Shown piece by piece: positions 1-9,301 of a stretch of DNA of 64,000 nt. A model generated the notes under the pieces. The model worked only from the letters and a program-made list of their open reading frames with translations, ran no database searches and had not been told where the DNA came from. Numbering within the stretch: the first letter of the stretch is position 1; each line of letters starts with the position of its first letter. The stretch lies in contig NZ_KE136474.1 of assembly GCF_000407145.1 (NCBI RefSeq), positions 62,001 to 126,000 of the forward strand, read 5' to 3'. This DNA comes from Enterococcus caccae ATCC BAA-1240 (GTDB lineage Bacteria; Bacillota; Bacilli; Lactobacillales; Enterococcaceae). Position numbers and translations under genes: made by a program.

Positions 1-524
1 CCGATAAATCCTACAGTGTTTGTTTTTGTTGTATGTGCTGCTGCTACACCAGCTAAGTAAGAAGCTTCTTGGTCTTTAAATGTAGCAGATACTACGTTGT
101 CTTTTCCTTCTATAACACTATCTATGATACCGAATTGTGTATCTGGGTTCGCATCTGCTGCTGTACTGATAGAATCAGCTAATAGATAGCCAATACCAAA
201 AACTGTTTTAAATCCGTTAGAAACTGCTGTATCAATGTTTGTTACATATTCTGAAGCATCGTTTGATTGAATATAATCAAATCCTTCTGCTCCTTTTTTA
301 AGATCATGTTCTTTCCCCCAAGCTTGTAAACCTTCCCAAGCTGATTGGTTGAACGAACGGTCATCTACCCCACCAATATCAGTAACGATAACAACGCTAT
401 GATCAGCGTCCCCACCTGCTGATTTTCCACCTGTTGAATCTTTTTTACCTCCACCACATGCCGCTAATGCAACTGTTAATGCTAGTGCAGTCAAGCCAAA
501 ACCAAATAATTTTGCTTTTTTCAT
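1..524 (-). CDS. BMP-family nucleoside-binding lipoprotein, 3' part cut by window edge
   Basis: Reading leftward from ATG at 524, the protein has a positively charged start, a hydrophobic stretch and a lipobox (LAAC followed by GGG) near residue 22, so it should be an acylated extracellular binding protein. Mature sequence begins with HSVVIVTDIGGVDDRSFNQSA, typical of the BMP/PnrA/TmpC family that delivers purine or pyrimidine nucleosides to an ABC importer. The start has an AGGGGGC ribosome binding site. Its position downstream of cdd, deoC and pdp supports nucleoside uptake as the role; the ATPase and permease genes would lie beyond the left edge. About 174 codons are visible and the C-terminal half is missing. 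Confidence 0.9.
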   Translation of the reverse strand, partial: MKKAKLFGFGLTALALTVALAACGGGKKDSTGGKSAGGDADHSVVIVTDIGGVDDRSFNQSAWEGLQAWGKEHDLKKGAEGFDYIQSNDASEYVTNIDTAVSNGFKTVFGIGYLLADSISTAADANPDTQFGIIDSVIEGKDNVVSATFKDQEASYLAGVAAAHTTKTNTVGFI

Positions 525-868
525 CTCTGTAAAGCCCCCTAAAATAGTTTTATATTTTCAACAGCCGGATGACTGAATGAAACAAGATAATAGTGAAACA
601 ACTCTCTCTTCGGTCGTCTTGTAGTTTTCAACATCAAATCACTTTGTTCATTGTGTTTCTAAGCAAAGCGGAATGAACCGCTCAGACCTCGAACAACCAA
701 AGTAGGTACCTTTTTACATCAACTCTTTTCATTCGTTGTGTATCAAGGCAATTAGGAAAATGATAGAAAGATGTTTTTTATCTTTCTAGCATTTTGTCTA
801 TTTGCTGAGAGGTTTGGTTCATGTAGCTGGATCTTGCAATGCCACATGTACAGTAGTGTAGCTAGATC
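525..868. other. intergenic region between cdd and the BMP lipoprotein gene
   Basis: No gene is supported in these 344 bases. The clearest structure is a 9-bp perfect inverted repeat, TAGAAAGAT at 764-772 and ATCTTTCTA at 780-788, with a T-rich loop. It could end the cdd transcript, but no strong T-run follows on the minus strand. A promoter for the lipoprotein gene is expected here, but I could not identify convincing -35 and -10 boxes. Confidence 0.4.
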
Positions 869-1264
869 TTATAAATCTTTTTCCGTAAATGCATACGGCA
901 ATAACTCACCGACAGTCGTCTCTTTCGTTACGCCATGTTCGCCAACTAAAGTAACTGGCATTTCAGGCGCGCAAAATTCAGCCATCACTTGGCGGCATGC
1001 GCCGCACGGAGAGATCGGATCAGGTGTATTTCCTGCAATTACTAAATGATGGAATTCACGTTCACCTTCTGAAACAGCCTTGAATATGGCCGTTCGTTCT
1101 GCGCAATTTGTCAATCCATAGGATGCATTTTCGATATTGACGCCTTGATAGGTTTTGCCTTCTTTGGTAACCAGACACGCTCCCACTGGAAAGTGAGAGT
1201 ACGGCACATAAGCTTTTGTTAATGCATTATCTGCGATAGCTAACCATTCTTGTTTTGCTGTCAT
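869..1264 (-). CDS. cdd: cytidine deaminase
   Basis: 131-residue protein of the usual homotetrameric cytidine deaminase length. It carries the zinc and catalytic signature: Cys54-Ala55-Glu56 and PCGAC with Cys87 and Cys90, which bind zinc and activate water to convert cytidine or deoxycytidine to uridine or deoxyuridine. It lies 24 bases downstream of deoC on the same strand, in the order pdp-deoC-cdd, so it probably belongs to one nucleoside salvage operon. The enzyme is cytoplasmic; no signal or membrane segment is visible. Confidence 0.95.
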   Translation of the reverse strand: MTAKQEWLAIADNALTKAYVPYSHFPVGACLVTKEGKTYQGVNIENASYGLTNCAERTAIFKAVSEGEREFHHLVIAGNTPDPISPCGACRQVMAEFCAPEMPVTLVGEHGVTKETTVGELLPYAFTEKDL

Positions 1265-1288
1265 TTGTCCGCCACTTTCTTCTTTAGA

Positions 1289-1951
1289 TTAATAGCCTAC
1301 TCCTGTCGATCCTTCCATGATCGCAACCCCAGCACTTGTTCCGATACGTGTTGCTCCTGCATCGATCATCGCTTTAGCTTCAGCCTCATTATGAATACCA
1401 CCTGATGCTTTAACGCCCATATCTGGTCCCACAGTTTCACGCATTAATTTAACATCTGCAACAGTGGCTCCACCAGTTGAAAAGCCAGTTGATGTTTTCA
1501 CAAAATCTGCACCTGCTTCTTTCGCTAGTTCACACACTTTGATTTTTTCATCGTCTGTTAACAGCGCTGTCTCAATAATCACTTTGACTAAAGCTTTCCC
1601 TTTAGCTGCTTCAACAACTGCTTGAATATCTTTCAATACTTTTTTGTATTGCTTAGATTTCAACGCACCTACATTGATGACCATGTCAACTTCTGTTGCA
1701 CCATTATTGATTGCATCTGTCGCTTCGTATGCTTTTACTTCCGACGTGTTGGCTCCTAAAGGAAATCCAATTACTGTACAAACATCAACTGATGTTTCCG
1801 CCAAATGTTCTTTTGCTAGAGCAACCCAGCAAGGATTGATACAAACTGAAAAGAATTCATATTTTTTAGCTTCTTCAATAATCCGTAAAACATCCTCTTC
1901 TTTCGCGTCTGCTTTTAAAATAGTGTGGTCAATCATTTGATTTAATTCCAT
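1289..1951 (-). CDS. deoC: deoxyribose-phosphate aldolase
   Basis: 220 residues, the standard length for DeoC. It has the class I aldolase core, including [10 protein letters not shown] and [10 protein letters not shown], whose lysine forms the Schiff base with deoxyribose 5-phosphate and yields acetaldehyde plus glyceraldehyde 3-phosphate. It starts 17 bases after the pdp stop and is followed closely by cdd, consistent with co-transcription. In this pathway it drains the deoxyribose 1-phosphate released by Pdp, after a mutase step not encoded in the window, into glycolysis. Confidence 0.96.
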   Translation of the reverse strand: MELNQMIDHTILKADAKEEDVLRIIEEAKKYEFFSVCINPCWVALAKEHLAETSVDVCTVIGFPLGANTSEVKAYEATDAINNGATEVDMVINVGALKSKQYKKVLKDIQAVVEAAKGKALVKVIIETALLTDDEKIKVCELAKEAGADFVKTSTGFSTGGATVADVKLMRETVGPDMGVKASGGIHNEAEAKAMIDAGATRIGTSAGVAIMEGSTGVGY

Positions 1952-1968
1952 TATTTTTTACACGTCCT

Positions 1969-3270
1969 TTATGCTGTTATTATATCATGAATCAGCTCAG
2001 GTTCAGTCCCAGAACTGCCGATTTCGATATTTTTATATAAAAGTTCTTTTACATTCTCAATTGATTCTGAATTGGCATAAATAGTTAGCAATGATTCTCC
2101 CGCTTCTACTGGCATACCAACCTTTTTATGCAACTTAATGCCTACTGCATGATCGATTGAATCTTCTTTCGTTGCTCGTCCTGCTCCTAAAAGCATCGCT
2201 GCAATTCCAATTTCATTTGCTACAAGCTTTTGAACAACTCCAGATGTTTTTGCAGGTAGCTCTATCTGATAGTTCGCAGTCAGTAAACGCTCTGGTGTGT
2301 CGATGATACTGTCGTCACCACCTTGATTACGAATCATTTCTCTGAATTTTTCCAACGCTTTGCCGGATTCTAGCGCTTCTTTTAACATTGCTCGAGCTTC
2401 ATCTAATGTCTCGGCTTTTTTAGCTAAAACAACCATCTGGCTCCCTAAGATATAGCACATCTCCATTAAGTCTTCCGGCCCTTTACCTTGAAGAGTTTCA
2501 ATCGCTTCAACAACTTCTAAACTGTTTCCAATTGCTTCCCCTAATGGTTGGGACATATCTGAAATCACTGCCATTGTTTGACGATTGGCTAAACGTCCGA
2601 TCCGCACCATCGTTTCAGCTAAGCGACGTGCTTCATCAATATTTTTCATGAAAGCACCTTCACCTGTTGTTACATCTAATACGATTGCATCAGCGCCTGC
2701 TGCAATTTTCTTACTCATAATCGAACTTGCGATCAACGGAATTGAATTGACTGTGGCCGTAACATCACGCAATGCATATAGTTTTTTATCGGCCGGAGCT
2801 AAATCACCAGATTGACCAATGACTGCTACATGACTTTCATTTACTAAACGAATAAACTCTTCATCTGGAATTTCAACATGAAATCCTGGTATCGCTTCTA
2901 ACTTATCAAGTGTACCGCCTGTATAGCCAAGCCCTCTACCAGACATCTTAGCCACGCTAGCACCAACACTTGCAACAAGAGGTGCTAAAATCAATGTCGT
3001 TGTATCGCCAACTCCGCCAGTAGAATGCTTGTCTACTTTGATTCCTTGAATCGACGAAAGATCGATCATCTCACCAGAATTGGCCATCGCCAACGTCAAC
3101 GTTGTAATTTCTTCATCCGTCATATCTTTGTAAAAAACAGTCATCAAGAACGCACTCATTTGATAATCCGGAATATCGCCTTTCGTGTAACCAGAAATAA
3201 TAAATTGAATTTCTTCGTCTGTTAATACCTGTCCATCTCGTTTTTTCTCAATCAAATCGACCATTCTCAT
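1969..3270 (-). CDS. pdp: pyrimidine-nucleoside phosphorylase
   Basis: The protein reads [13 protein letters not shown] at its start and contains the phosphate-binding [11 protein letters not shown] and the [17 protein letters not shown] motif of the thymidine/pyrimidine nucleoside phosphorylase family. I place the start at ATG 3270, because GGAGG lies 9 bases upstream and this gives 433 residues, the usual family length; an in-frame codon at 3291 would add seven residues but lacks a suitable ribosome site. It cleaves uridine, thymidine and deoxyuridine with phosphate. It is the first gene of the pdp-deoC-cdd run, with cre-like boxes just upstream. Confidence 0.95.
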   Translation of the reverse strand: MRMVDLIEKKRDGQVLTDEEIQFIISGYTKGDIPDYQMSAFLMTVFYKDMTDEEITTLTLAMANSGEMIDLSSIQGIKVDKHSTGGVGDTTTLILAPLVASVGASVAKMSGRGLGYTGGTLDKLEAIPGFHVEIPDEEFIRLVNESHVAVIGQSGDLAPADKKLYALRDVTATVNSIPLIASSIMSKKIAAGADAIVLDVTTGEGAFMKNIDEARRLAETMVRIGRLANRQTMAVISDMSQPLGEAIGNSLEVVEAIETLQGKGPEDLMEMCYILGSQMVVLAKKAETLDEARAMLKEALESGKALEKFREMIRNQGGDDSIIDTPERLLTANYQIELPAKTSGVVQKLVANEIGIAAMLLGAGRATKEDSIDHAVGIKLHKKVGMPVEAGESLLTIYANSESIENVKELLYKNIEIGSSGTEPELIHDIITA

Positions 3271-3338
3271 GCTTTTCTTCCTCCGAATCAATCCCCAAGG
3301 ATGTATTATACACTAAAATCATTCAGGTTAAAACCTTT

Positions 3339-3384
3339 TAGTAAAACAGTTTACTAACGCTTTCATATTTTGAAAACGCTTATA
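3339..3384. promoter_or_regulatory. palindrome and two cre-like boxes upstream of pdp
   Basis: An 18-base palindrome, TAGTAAAACAGTTTACTA (7-bp arms), lies at 3339-3356. It is followed by two cre-like sites: minus-strand TGAAAGCGTTAGTA at 3352-3365 and plus-strand TGAAAACGCTTATA at 3371-3384, each matching 12 of 14 positions of TGNAARCGNNNNCA. Their location just before pdp suggests CcpA repression plus control by the LacI-family protein encoded immediately upstream. The assignment of the palindrome to that regulator is inference. Confidence 0.5.
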
Positions 3385-3393
3385 ACACGAACA

Positions 3394-4422
3394 TTAAATC
3401 AAATTACTCCGATTGTCAATCGATTTCGTACTATTTCTTAAAATAAATGTTGTATCAAAAATTTTATTCGGTACTTTTTTCTCTGGATCGTTGATTGACT
3501 CTACCAAAAATTGTGCTGCATAAAAGCCAATATCAAAGCTTGGTTGATAAACGGTCGTTAAGCCTGGAACTAAATATTCCGATATTTCTAACCCATCAAA
3601 ACCGATAACTGAAATATCTTCTGGGATTTTCTTACCGCACTCTTCTATTGCTTGATAAGCCCCCATTGCCATTTCATCATTTCCACAAAAAATAGCAGTA
3701 AGTTCTGGATTTTTCAGCACATTTTTAGCCGCTGTATACCCACCGCCTAAATTCAGATCGCCATTACTCATATATTCTTCTCTGACTGGGATACCATGAT
3801 CCTTTAGTGCATGCTGATACGCAGTCACTCGCTCTGTCAACTGATAATAACCATCATTTTCTTTCAGCATAGCAATGTGCCTATGCCCTTGTTCAATCAG
3901 CGAACAAACAGCTTGGTAAGCGCCCTCATATTCTTTGACAATCAAACGACCATTTTCCCGAGGGTTGATCCCACGATCGACCAAAATCACTGGAACTTTA
4001 CGTTTTTTCTTATTCCGCAGAATGTGATCCTCGGGTAAAATATTCGGTGTTGCAAATATAATCCCATCAACGGAACGATGAACTAGCTCTGTGACGTATT
4101 GCGTCGCCTTGTCTTCATCATGCTTAGAATTACATAGCAAAATCATATACCCCAAGGAATTCAAATACGTTTCCACTCCTTCAATCACTTTGGCAAAGAA
4201 AAAATCGGTCACATCAGGCACGACCATGCCAATTGTTTTCGAGTGTCGAGTGATAATGTTGGATGCAAAATAATCCGGTTTATAATCATATTCTTCTACC
4301 ACGGCTAAAACCTTATTTCTTGTTTCCTCACTAAAACGACTACCTTTATCATTGATGATCTGCGACACTGTTGTTACTGAAACTCCTGCCATATCTGCAA
4401 TTTCTTTAATCGTCAATTTCAT
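3394..4422 (-). CDS. LacI-family transcriptional regulator
   Basis: 342 residues with the N-terminal LacI helix-turn-helix (TIKEIADMAGVSVTTVSQIIN, about residues 3-23) and hinge. A periplasmic-binding-protein-like sensor domain follows (TIGMVVPDVTDFFFA, then GFDGLEISEYLVPGLTTV). The sensor half resembles RbsR-type regulators that bind pentoses or nucleosides. It sits 103 bases upstream of pdp on the same strand, so it probably senses a nucleoside or (deoxy)ribose derivative and controls the salvage genes; the ligand is inferred only from context. A perfect cre-like or auto-operator box lies 39 bases before its start. Confidence 0.88.
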   Translation of the reverse strand: MKLTIKEIADMAGVSVTTVSQIINDKGSRFSEETRNKVLAVVEEYDYKPDYFASNIITRHSKTIGMVVPDVTDFFFAKVIEGVETYLNSLGYMILLCNSKHDEDKATQYVTELVHRSVDGIIFATPNILPEDHILRNKKKRKVPVILVDRGINPRENGRLIVKEYEGAYQAVCSLIEQGHRHIAMLKENDGYYQLTERVTAYQHALKDHGIPVREEYMSNGDLNLGGGYTAAKNVLKNPELTAIFCGNDEMAMGAYQAIEECGKKIPEDISVIGFDGLEISEYLVPGLTTVYQPSFDIGFYAAQFLVESINDPEKKVPNKIFDTTFILRNSTKSIDNRSNLI

Positions 4423-4460
4423 CCTTCATTCTCCCTTTATTGACAAGACCTACCAAAAAA

Positions 4461-4474
4461 TGTCAACGTTTTCA
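4461..4474 (-). promoter_or_regulatory. cre-like site upstream of the LacI-family gene
   Basis: The minus strand reads TGAAAACGTTGACA, matching all 14 positions of TGNAARCGNNNNCA. LacI-family operators look alike, so this could bind CcpA, the adjacent regulator itself, or both. Confidence 0.6.
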
Positions 4475-4626
4475 AAATAGATTTTGAATGACTCTAGTTT
4501 AGCAGAAATTTATAGAATAGAATAGCTTAACCAAAAAATCCCCACTACTTCGCGACAAAACAGCCTGATCACCCACCCATTCTCGACATCCACTCAACCT
4601 TTGTCAGCAAGCGAGTTAAACTATTT

Positions 4627-5112
4627 TTACCAGTTATTTGTCAACATTAAAAACCCCGGAATCCAACAAGTGACAACTCCTTCAAAAATCGCAAAATACA
4701 ACACTGGTTTGCCTATTTTCTTTTTCAACACATACTCAATAAATCCTGTCAGCCATAAAATCCCCCAGGATAACCAAATCAAGGCAAAACGCCAATCACC
4801 ATCTACAGCATAGGAAATATAAGCTGCCGGAATTGTATTTACTGCAACAAACAAGGCAAATATTCCATAGATACGCATATCCAAATCAAAGACATAGATC
4901 AAACCGACCATCAAATAAGTAAAGGCAAATAAATAGCCTGTTCCAGCATCATAATAAGCACCTCTGAACAAATAAATCGTATTAATGATAAATGATAAAC
5001 TCCCTGTCATCAAATTGATCAAGCCTGTCGATTTTTTGTCTACCCCAGCCAATCCGCAATACCCATTACTGATCAACGTGATTGCGACGAACAATAACCC
5101 TACTCCTAACAC
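4627..5112 (-). CDS. UreI/AmiS-type urea or short-chain amide channel
   Basis: 161 residues, almost entirely hydrophobic, with about six predicted membrane helices and no signal peptide. The start MLGVGLLFVAITLISNGYC and the segment GTGYLFAFTYLMVGLIYVFDLD fit the AmiS/UreI family (acid-gated urea channels and amide channels). The gene is alone between the LacI-family gene and the divergent ada gene. No urease or amidase gene is visible in the window, so the substrate is unclear. I am confident in the family and unsure of the transported molecule. Confidence 0.75.
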   Translation of the reverse strand: MLGVGLLFVAITLISNGYCGLAGVDKKSTGLINLMTGSLSFIINTIYLFRGAYYDAGTGYLFAFTYLMVGLIYVFDLDMRIYGIFALFVAVNTIPAAYISYAVDGDWRFALIWLSWGILWLTGFIEYVLKKKIGKPVLYFAIFEGVVTCWIPGFLMLTNNW

Positions 5113-5216
5113 AGCATTCCCTCCAATAATTTATCAAAAAGACAATTTACTACTGGATCATTTTACTTTAAAACATTGAAAAAAACCACCTTATTTGATA
5201 GATAGTTACTCTTTTA

Positions 5217-5245
5217 TTGACAGAGCCTAACGCACATGTTAAAGT
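5217..5245 (+). promoter_or_regulatory. promoter of the adenosine deaminase gene
   Basis: TTGACA at 5217-5222, a 17-base spacer and TAAAGT at 5240-5245, with the extended -10 dinucleotide TG at 5237-5238. Transcription would begin near 5252, downstream of the TTG codon at 5217. That codon therefore cannot be the start of ada and the GTG at 5292 is favoured. Confidence 0.75.
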
Positions 5246-5291
5246 CTTCAAAATACTTACTGAACCTCGTCAAACTAGAAAGGATGATAAT

Positions 5292-6299
5292 GTGAAACGG
5301 GAACTTGTTAAAACTCTCCCTAAAATTGAACTGCACTGCCATTTAGATGGCTCTATCCGACCTGAAACGTTACGAAAGATAGCTGAACAGCAAGAGATTT
5401 TACTACCTGTAGATGATGCAGCGTTAAAAGAGTTATTAATCGCACCCAAGGATTGCCAAAGTTTAAATGACTATTTAGAACGCTTTGATTTAGTTTTAAC
5501 TTGTCTGCAAACCGAAGAAGCACTAAAAACAGCTGCTATCGATATCATCAGTCAAGCGGCAGAAGAAAATATCCAGTATATCGAAGTCCGATTCGCACCT
5601 TCTCTTCACACCGAAAAAGGACTCTCTTTGCCTCAAGTCATTTCTGCTGTTTTATCTGGGCTAGAATATGGCCAACAAGCATTTGGTGTAAAAAGCAACG
5701 CCTTATTGTGCGGTATGCGCCATGAAGAATTAAAAGATATCGAAAAGATCGTTCACTTGGCTGAAGAATTCAAAACAAACGGGATAGTCGGATTCGATTT
5801 GGCTGGCAATGAAATTGATTTCCCTCCTTACACTTTTGAAGAGACGTTAACTTTAGTGGATCACTTAAATATCCCGTTAACGCTTCACGCTGGGGAATGT
5901 GGTTGCGGCAAAAATGTTGCCGATGCAATCCATTTAGGCGCTAAACGGATTGGGCACGGGATCGCTTTAAAAGACACACCCGAATATTTTTCGCTGTTGC
6001 ATGAAAAAGGGACTTTGATCGAAATGTGCCCTACGAGCAATTTCCAAACAAAAACTGTTACTCATTTAGAGGATTACCCTTTTCAAACATTTCTAGATAA
6101 CGGTATTAACATTTGCATCAACACAGATAACCGAACAGTGTCTGATACAACCTTAACGGATGAATTTATGAAACTCCACGAATGGTACGGTATTACCTAT
6201 GCCGATATGGAACAATTGAATCACAATGCAATCAATGGTGCTTTTATCTCTGATAGTGAAAAACAGATACTTCATGATCAATTGACGAATAGCTATTGA
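5292..6299 (+). CDS. add: adenosine deaminase
   Basis: 335 residues from GTG 5292, chosen because AAGGATG lies about 8 bases upstream and a promoter lies just before it. The protein has the metal-binding HCHLDGS at its N-terminus, HAGECG, GHGIAL and NTDNRTVSDT, in the order expected for the adenosine/AMP deaminase TIM barrel. It converts adenosine and deoxyadenosine to inosine and deoxyinosine in the cytoplasm, complementing the nucleoside uptake and phosphorolysis genes on the opposite strand. It ends at a strong bidirectional terminator. Confidence 0.95.
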   Translation: MKRELVKTLPKIELHCHLDGSIRPETLRKIAEQQEILLPVDDAALKELLIAPKDCQSLNDYLERFDLVLTCLQTEEALKTAAIDIISQAAEENIQYIEVRFAPSLHTEKGLSLPQVISAVLSGLEYGQQAFGVKSNALLCGMRHEELKDIEKIVHLAEEFKTNGIVGFDLAGNEIDFPPYTFEETLTLVDHLNIPLTLHAGECGCGKNVADAIHLGAKRIGHGIALKDTPEYFSLLHEKGTLIEMCPTSNFQTKTVTHLEDYPFQTFLDNGINICINTDNRTVSDTTLTDEFMKLHEWYGITYADMEQLNHNAINGAFISDSEKQILHDQLTNSY

Positions 6300-6307
6300 G
6301 TCAACTA

Positions 6308-6349
6308 AAAAAGGTAGAATGACGCGTAACTCGATCATTCTACCTTTTT
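6308..6349. terminator. bidirectional intrinsic terminator
   Basis: A perfect 15-bp stem, AAAAAGGTAGAATGA at 6308-6322 and its complement at 6335-6349, with A- and T-runs at the two ends. It lies between the convergent ada and GH85 genes and can serve both. Confidence 0.9.
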
Positions 6350-6366
6350 GTTAAACCTTAAATCTA

Positions 6367-9117
6367 CTAAGGTTTGACAATTCCCGTTTGATTCACTCCA
6401 ATAATTTGCCAATCGTATATTCTAGCTGTTTTTCCATTTTGTTCTGCTTTTTCTAGCGATAGTTTGGCATATCTAGCTTCAACCAAACCGATTGCATCTT
6501 TACTACTATTGGATGTATTCCCTCGATGTTGAACAACTGTTAGCCAATTTTTTCCGTCACTACTCACAGAAATATCATAATCTCTGGTATTCCATTCTGG
6601 ACTTTCACCGCCTGCTCCTGCATGAAATAGCTCAAAACCAGAGATGGTTTTTACTGCACCTAAATCAGCGATCATCCATGGTTTATCGTTGGCATTATCA
6701 CACCACTTCGTTTTGATGTCTCCATCTAAAGCAAAGCGATAACTTTCTTGATCATTTGTATAACCAGAACCTTGAGTAGCAGTTGTTGTTGGTAATGTAG
6801 AGAGATTTTCTATTTTGATGCCAACATTTGGTTCATAGACATGGAGATAGTTTTCCTTGATCACCACAGTTTCCCCAGAAGCATTTGCAGCAGTTGCTTT
6901 TACGGTATAAACACCTGGTTCACTAAAAGAAAATGTGACTTCTTTACCTGATGCCGTTTGCGGCGTTGCTCCAATCACTTCCCAATTGACGGTTTCTGTT
7001 GATTTAGAAACAGTCGCTGACAAGTTGATTGTTTCCCCTACTGGAATCAACGTACTGCTGGCATTAACTGCTATTTCTGGTCTTTTCAATGCTTCAAATG
7101 TATAGACTGCTGAAACTCCTTTATGTTGCTCTTCTCGACCATAATAATCGACTGGAATTACCCGATAGATGGCATCCCCTCCCATTCTCTCTTGATTTAA
7201 TACAGTATAAGAATGGTTGGCTGTTTCTCCTTCAAACTGTAATTGACCGTTGATTTCCCGATAAATACGATAAGAAGCTGTATTTTTCCCTTTCGTATCC
7301 CAAGTCATTCGAATGCTTTCAGTTAAATCATCTACCACTGTTTTTCCAGAAAAAACAAGATTATTAATAGCACTTACTGGTGTTGCCTTTTCCTTGCCAA
7401 GCTTTAATTGTCCTAAATAGATCGTAGCAGACCCACTTTCATTTTTTTTCACATTCAGCCCTACGGATGTCACGGTTTGACAGGCTGCAGGTTTTAGCGA
7501 GTAAGTTGTTTGTACCCAACCGTTCACTAAAGCTTGTTGCTGACCTTGAATGATTAGAGGTTGTTCTTTCCCTTTTAATTCTAAGACCAACGAAGCTTCA
7601 TCGGCGCCTTTGGTCACCACTGTTGCTGTATCGGATGCGCTAGCTTTCAATTGGGACGCATATAATTTAACAAAGGTTTGTTGTTCCGCTGTCATTTCTC
7701 CAGATAACTTGATTGATGAACCGCCGTTAAAAGCATCCTCATGACTAATTGCGGCTTCAAGTTTGTTGCCCTCTTCATTATCGATGACCCAACGGTATGT
7801 CGGCAAAACATCTTGAATACTACGATTATTAAAAGTTCCTTCTTTCACTTTAGCTCCGCTTTGATAAACAGCATCCCCATTGCCCACATTAAAATTCGTT
7901 ACAAAGGGTAGGCTTGTTACAGGTGTTTTTTCTACGTAATAGCGGGAAACCCCTTGCCACTCATTTTTAGGACTTTCCACAGCACGAGGATCGCCTTGAG
8001 GATTTATCCAAAGTAGTTTTTCATTCTCCCAGTATCGTTCAATATCATATTGACCACCATCGCGTAATGTCCAATCTGGACAATAAAGACCTAAAGAAAC
8101 TAATGGCTGTCCGTTCTCCCCTAAAATACTGCTTGGTTTCCGTCGACTATTTACACCATTTGCTTGCACATCAATTCCAGCAAACAGATCATAAGGATCA
8201 CGCTTCAATTGAACCGCTTTTTCTCTAGATGAAGTGAGTTCCTGCCAACGAAAATCAATAAACATCTTATCAGAAACTCGTTTTTTTCCTTCTTGGAAGT
8301 ATCCTTGATTTTTGTCATTCAATGCACCTTGCCAGTTGACCTGTCCATTCGGAAGCATAGAATCATACCAAATAATTTGTTGATTTTTAGGTTTACGCGT
8401 TTGTAAGTAGCTCATGAATTCTTTCATTGCAGTAGCAGTTTGCGAATCAACATTGGTTTCTTGATTAATAAACCAGCCATCAAAACCATAAGCCGCCGAC
8501 ATTTCCAACAATTTATCGGCCATTGGAAATGCACCCTTTTGATCCTTTTGTACAAATTGCGTTACCCATTCCGCTTTACCACCATAAGCTTCAGGCGGAA
8601 AGAAAACCGTCCCAACTACTGGCACACCATTACGATGGGCTGAATCGGTAACATCACCACTCGGCGGAACAATAATTCCTTCCCCAGAAGACCCTGCCCA
8701 AGCCACCAATGTGTCTACATATTGCCAATTAGTAAAATTATAAACAGCTTTGTCTGTTCCTCCTTGAGACGGCGTTCCTTTCGTATGTCGGTTCACAATT
8801 GCAATCGATAGTACTTTGGCCTCCGTACTTTGATTAGCATTCATTTTTTTCCCTTGCACCCGAGCAGCTAAAGGAACAGTAGATACATTGAATGGCGCAT
8901 CCGGATCGCTTTTGGGACTCCATTTTAACAATGTTTCTGGGAATAAAGCTGTAGATTCTGGTACCTGATCAAACAACGGTATGTTCGCTTCCCGGCTCGT
9001 CTTCAGCTCGACTGACTCTGCATACCCCTTTGGCATAAAAAGCACATTTGCTCCAAACGTAAGAGCAAGCACAGTACTCGATAAGCCAATCACACTTTTC
9101 CACGTTTTTCTTTTCAA
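6367..9117 (-). CDS. secreted GH85 endo-beta-N-acetylglucosaminidase
   Basis: I place the start at TTG 9117, because AAGGAGG lies 8 bases upstream; an in-frame ATG at 9138 has no ribosome site and would contain that Shine-Dalgarno. This gives 916 residues with an N-terminal signal peptide. The GH85 domain covers about residues 60-450, with the catalytic pair in GWFINQETN (Asn218 and Glu220 in this numbering). A PKD/Ig-like domain near 680-780 and a C-terminal F5/8-type (CBM32-like) carbohydrate-binding domain follow. There is no LPXTG anchor. GH85 enzymes (EndoD type) cut the chitobiose core of N-glycans, here outside the cell, supplying the importer and mannosidases nearby. Confidence 0.93.
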   Translation of the reverse strand: MKRKTWKSVIGLSSTVLALTFGANVLFMPKGYAESVELKTSREANIPLFDQVPESTALFPETLLKWSPKSDPDAPFNVSTVPLAARVQGKKMNANQSTEAKVLSIAIVNRHTKGTPSQGGTDKAVYNFTNWQYVDTLVAWAGSSGEGIIVPPSGDVTDSAHRNGVPVVGTVFFPPEAYGGKAEWVTQFVQKDQKGAFPMADKLLEMSAAYGFDGWFINQETNVDSQTATAMKEFMSYLQTRKPKNQQIIWYDSMLPNGQVNWQGALNDKNQGYFQEGKKRVSDKMFIDFRWQELTSSREKAVQLKRDPYDLFAGIDVQANGVNSRRKPSSILGENGQPLVSLGLYCPDWTLRDGGQYDIERYWENEKLLWINPQGDPRAVESPKNEWQGVSRYYVEKTPVTSLPFVTNFNVGNGDAVYQSGAKVKEGTFNNRSIQDVLPTYRWVIDNEEGNKLEAAISHEDAFNGGSSIKLSGEMTAEQQTFVKLYASQLKASASDTATVVTKGADEASLVLELKGKEQPLIIQGQQQALVNGWVQTTYSLKPAACQTVTSVGLNVKKNESGSATIYLGQLKLGKEKATPVSAINNLVFSGKTVVDDLTESIRMTWDTKGKNTASYRIYREINGQLQFEGETANHSYTVLNQERMGGDAIYRVIPVDYYGREEQHKGVSAVYTFEALKRPEIAVNASSTLIPVGETINLSATVSKSTETVNWEVIGATPQTASGKEVTFSFSEPGVYTVKATAANASGETVVIKENYLHVYEPNVGIKIENLSTLPTTTATQGSGYTNDQESYRFALDGDIKTKWCDNANDKPWMIADLGAVKTISGFELFHAGAGGESPEWNTRDYDISVSSDGKNWLTVVQHRGNTSNSSKDAIGLVEARYAKLSLEKAEQNGKTARIYDWQIIGVNQTGIVKP

Positions 9118-9177
9118 TGAATGAACCTCCTTAGTCATTTGCTCAAAAATTTCAGCATTTTTTATTCTCCTACAAAA

Positions 9178-9191
9178 TGTTAACGCTTTCT
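9178..9191 (-). promoter_or_regulatory. cre-like site upstream of the GH85 gene
   Basis: Minus strand AGAAAGCGTTAACA matches 13 of 14 cre positions. It lies exactly 33 bases from the start of the direct repeats at 9211, the same spacing as before the importer operon, suggesting carbon catabolite control of both promoters. Confidence 0.65.
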
Positions 9192-9210
9192 TTCTGTTTT
9201 ATAAATAGAC

Positions 9211-9245
9211 AAACTATAGCATTTATATCAAAAAGTATAGATTTT
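9211..9245. promoter_or_regulatory. 21-bp-period direct repeats, probable response-regulator site
   Basis: AAACTATAGCATTT begins at 9211 and AAAGTATAGATTTT at 9232, exactly 21 bases apart, two DNA turns. The same motif and spacing occurs before the ABC importer operon at 26490 and 26511. Tandem direct repeats on one DNA face are typical for AraC-type response regulators, and the YesN-like protein at 18888-20384 is the likely ligand. Confidence 0.6.
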
Positions 9246-9301
9246 CTTTGCACATTACCAACAACAGTTGAAGTACAAGTAGCTATTCAGCCTCACTCTA
9301 T

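Noticed and set aside
764-788. Inverted repeat as the cdd terminator
   Set aside because: The stem is perfect, but no T-run follows on the minus strand; it is noted only inside the intergenic entry.
771-1049. Long open frames opposite cdd, deoC, pdp and other genes
   Set aside because: They lie antisense to strongly conserved genes, lack ribosome sites and show no recognisable protein pattern.
5217-5291. TTG 5217 as the start of adenosine deaminase
   Set aside because: The TTG is part of the -35 box TTGACA, so it is not transcribed; GTG 5292 has a ribosome site and fits the family length.
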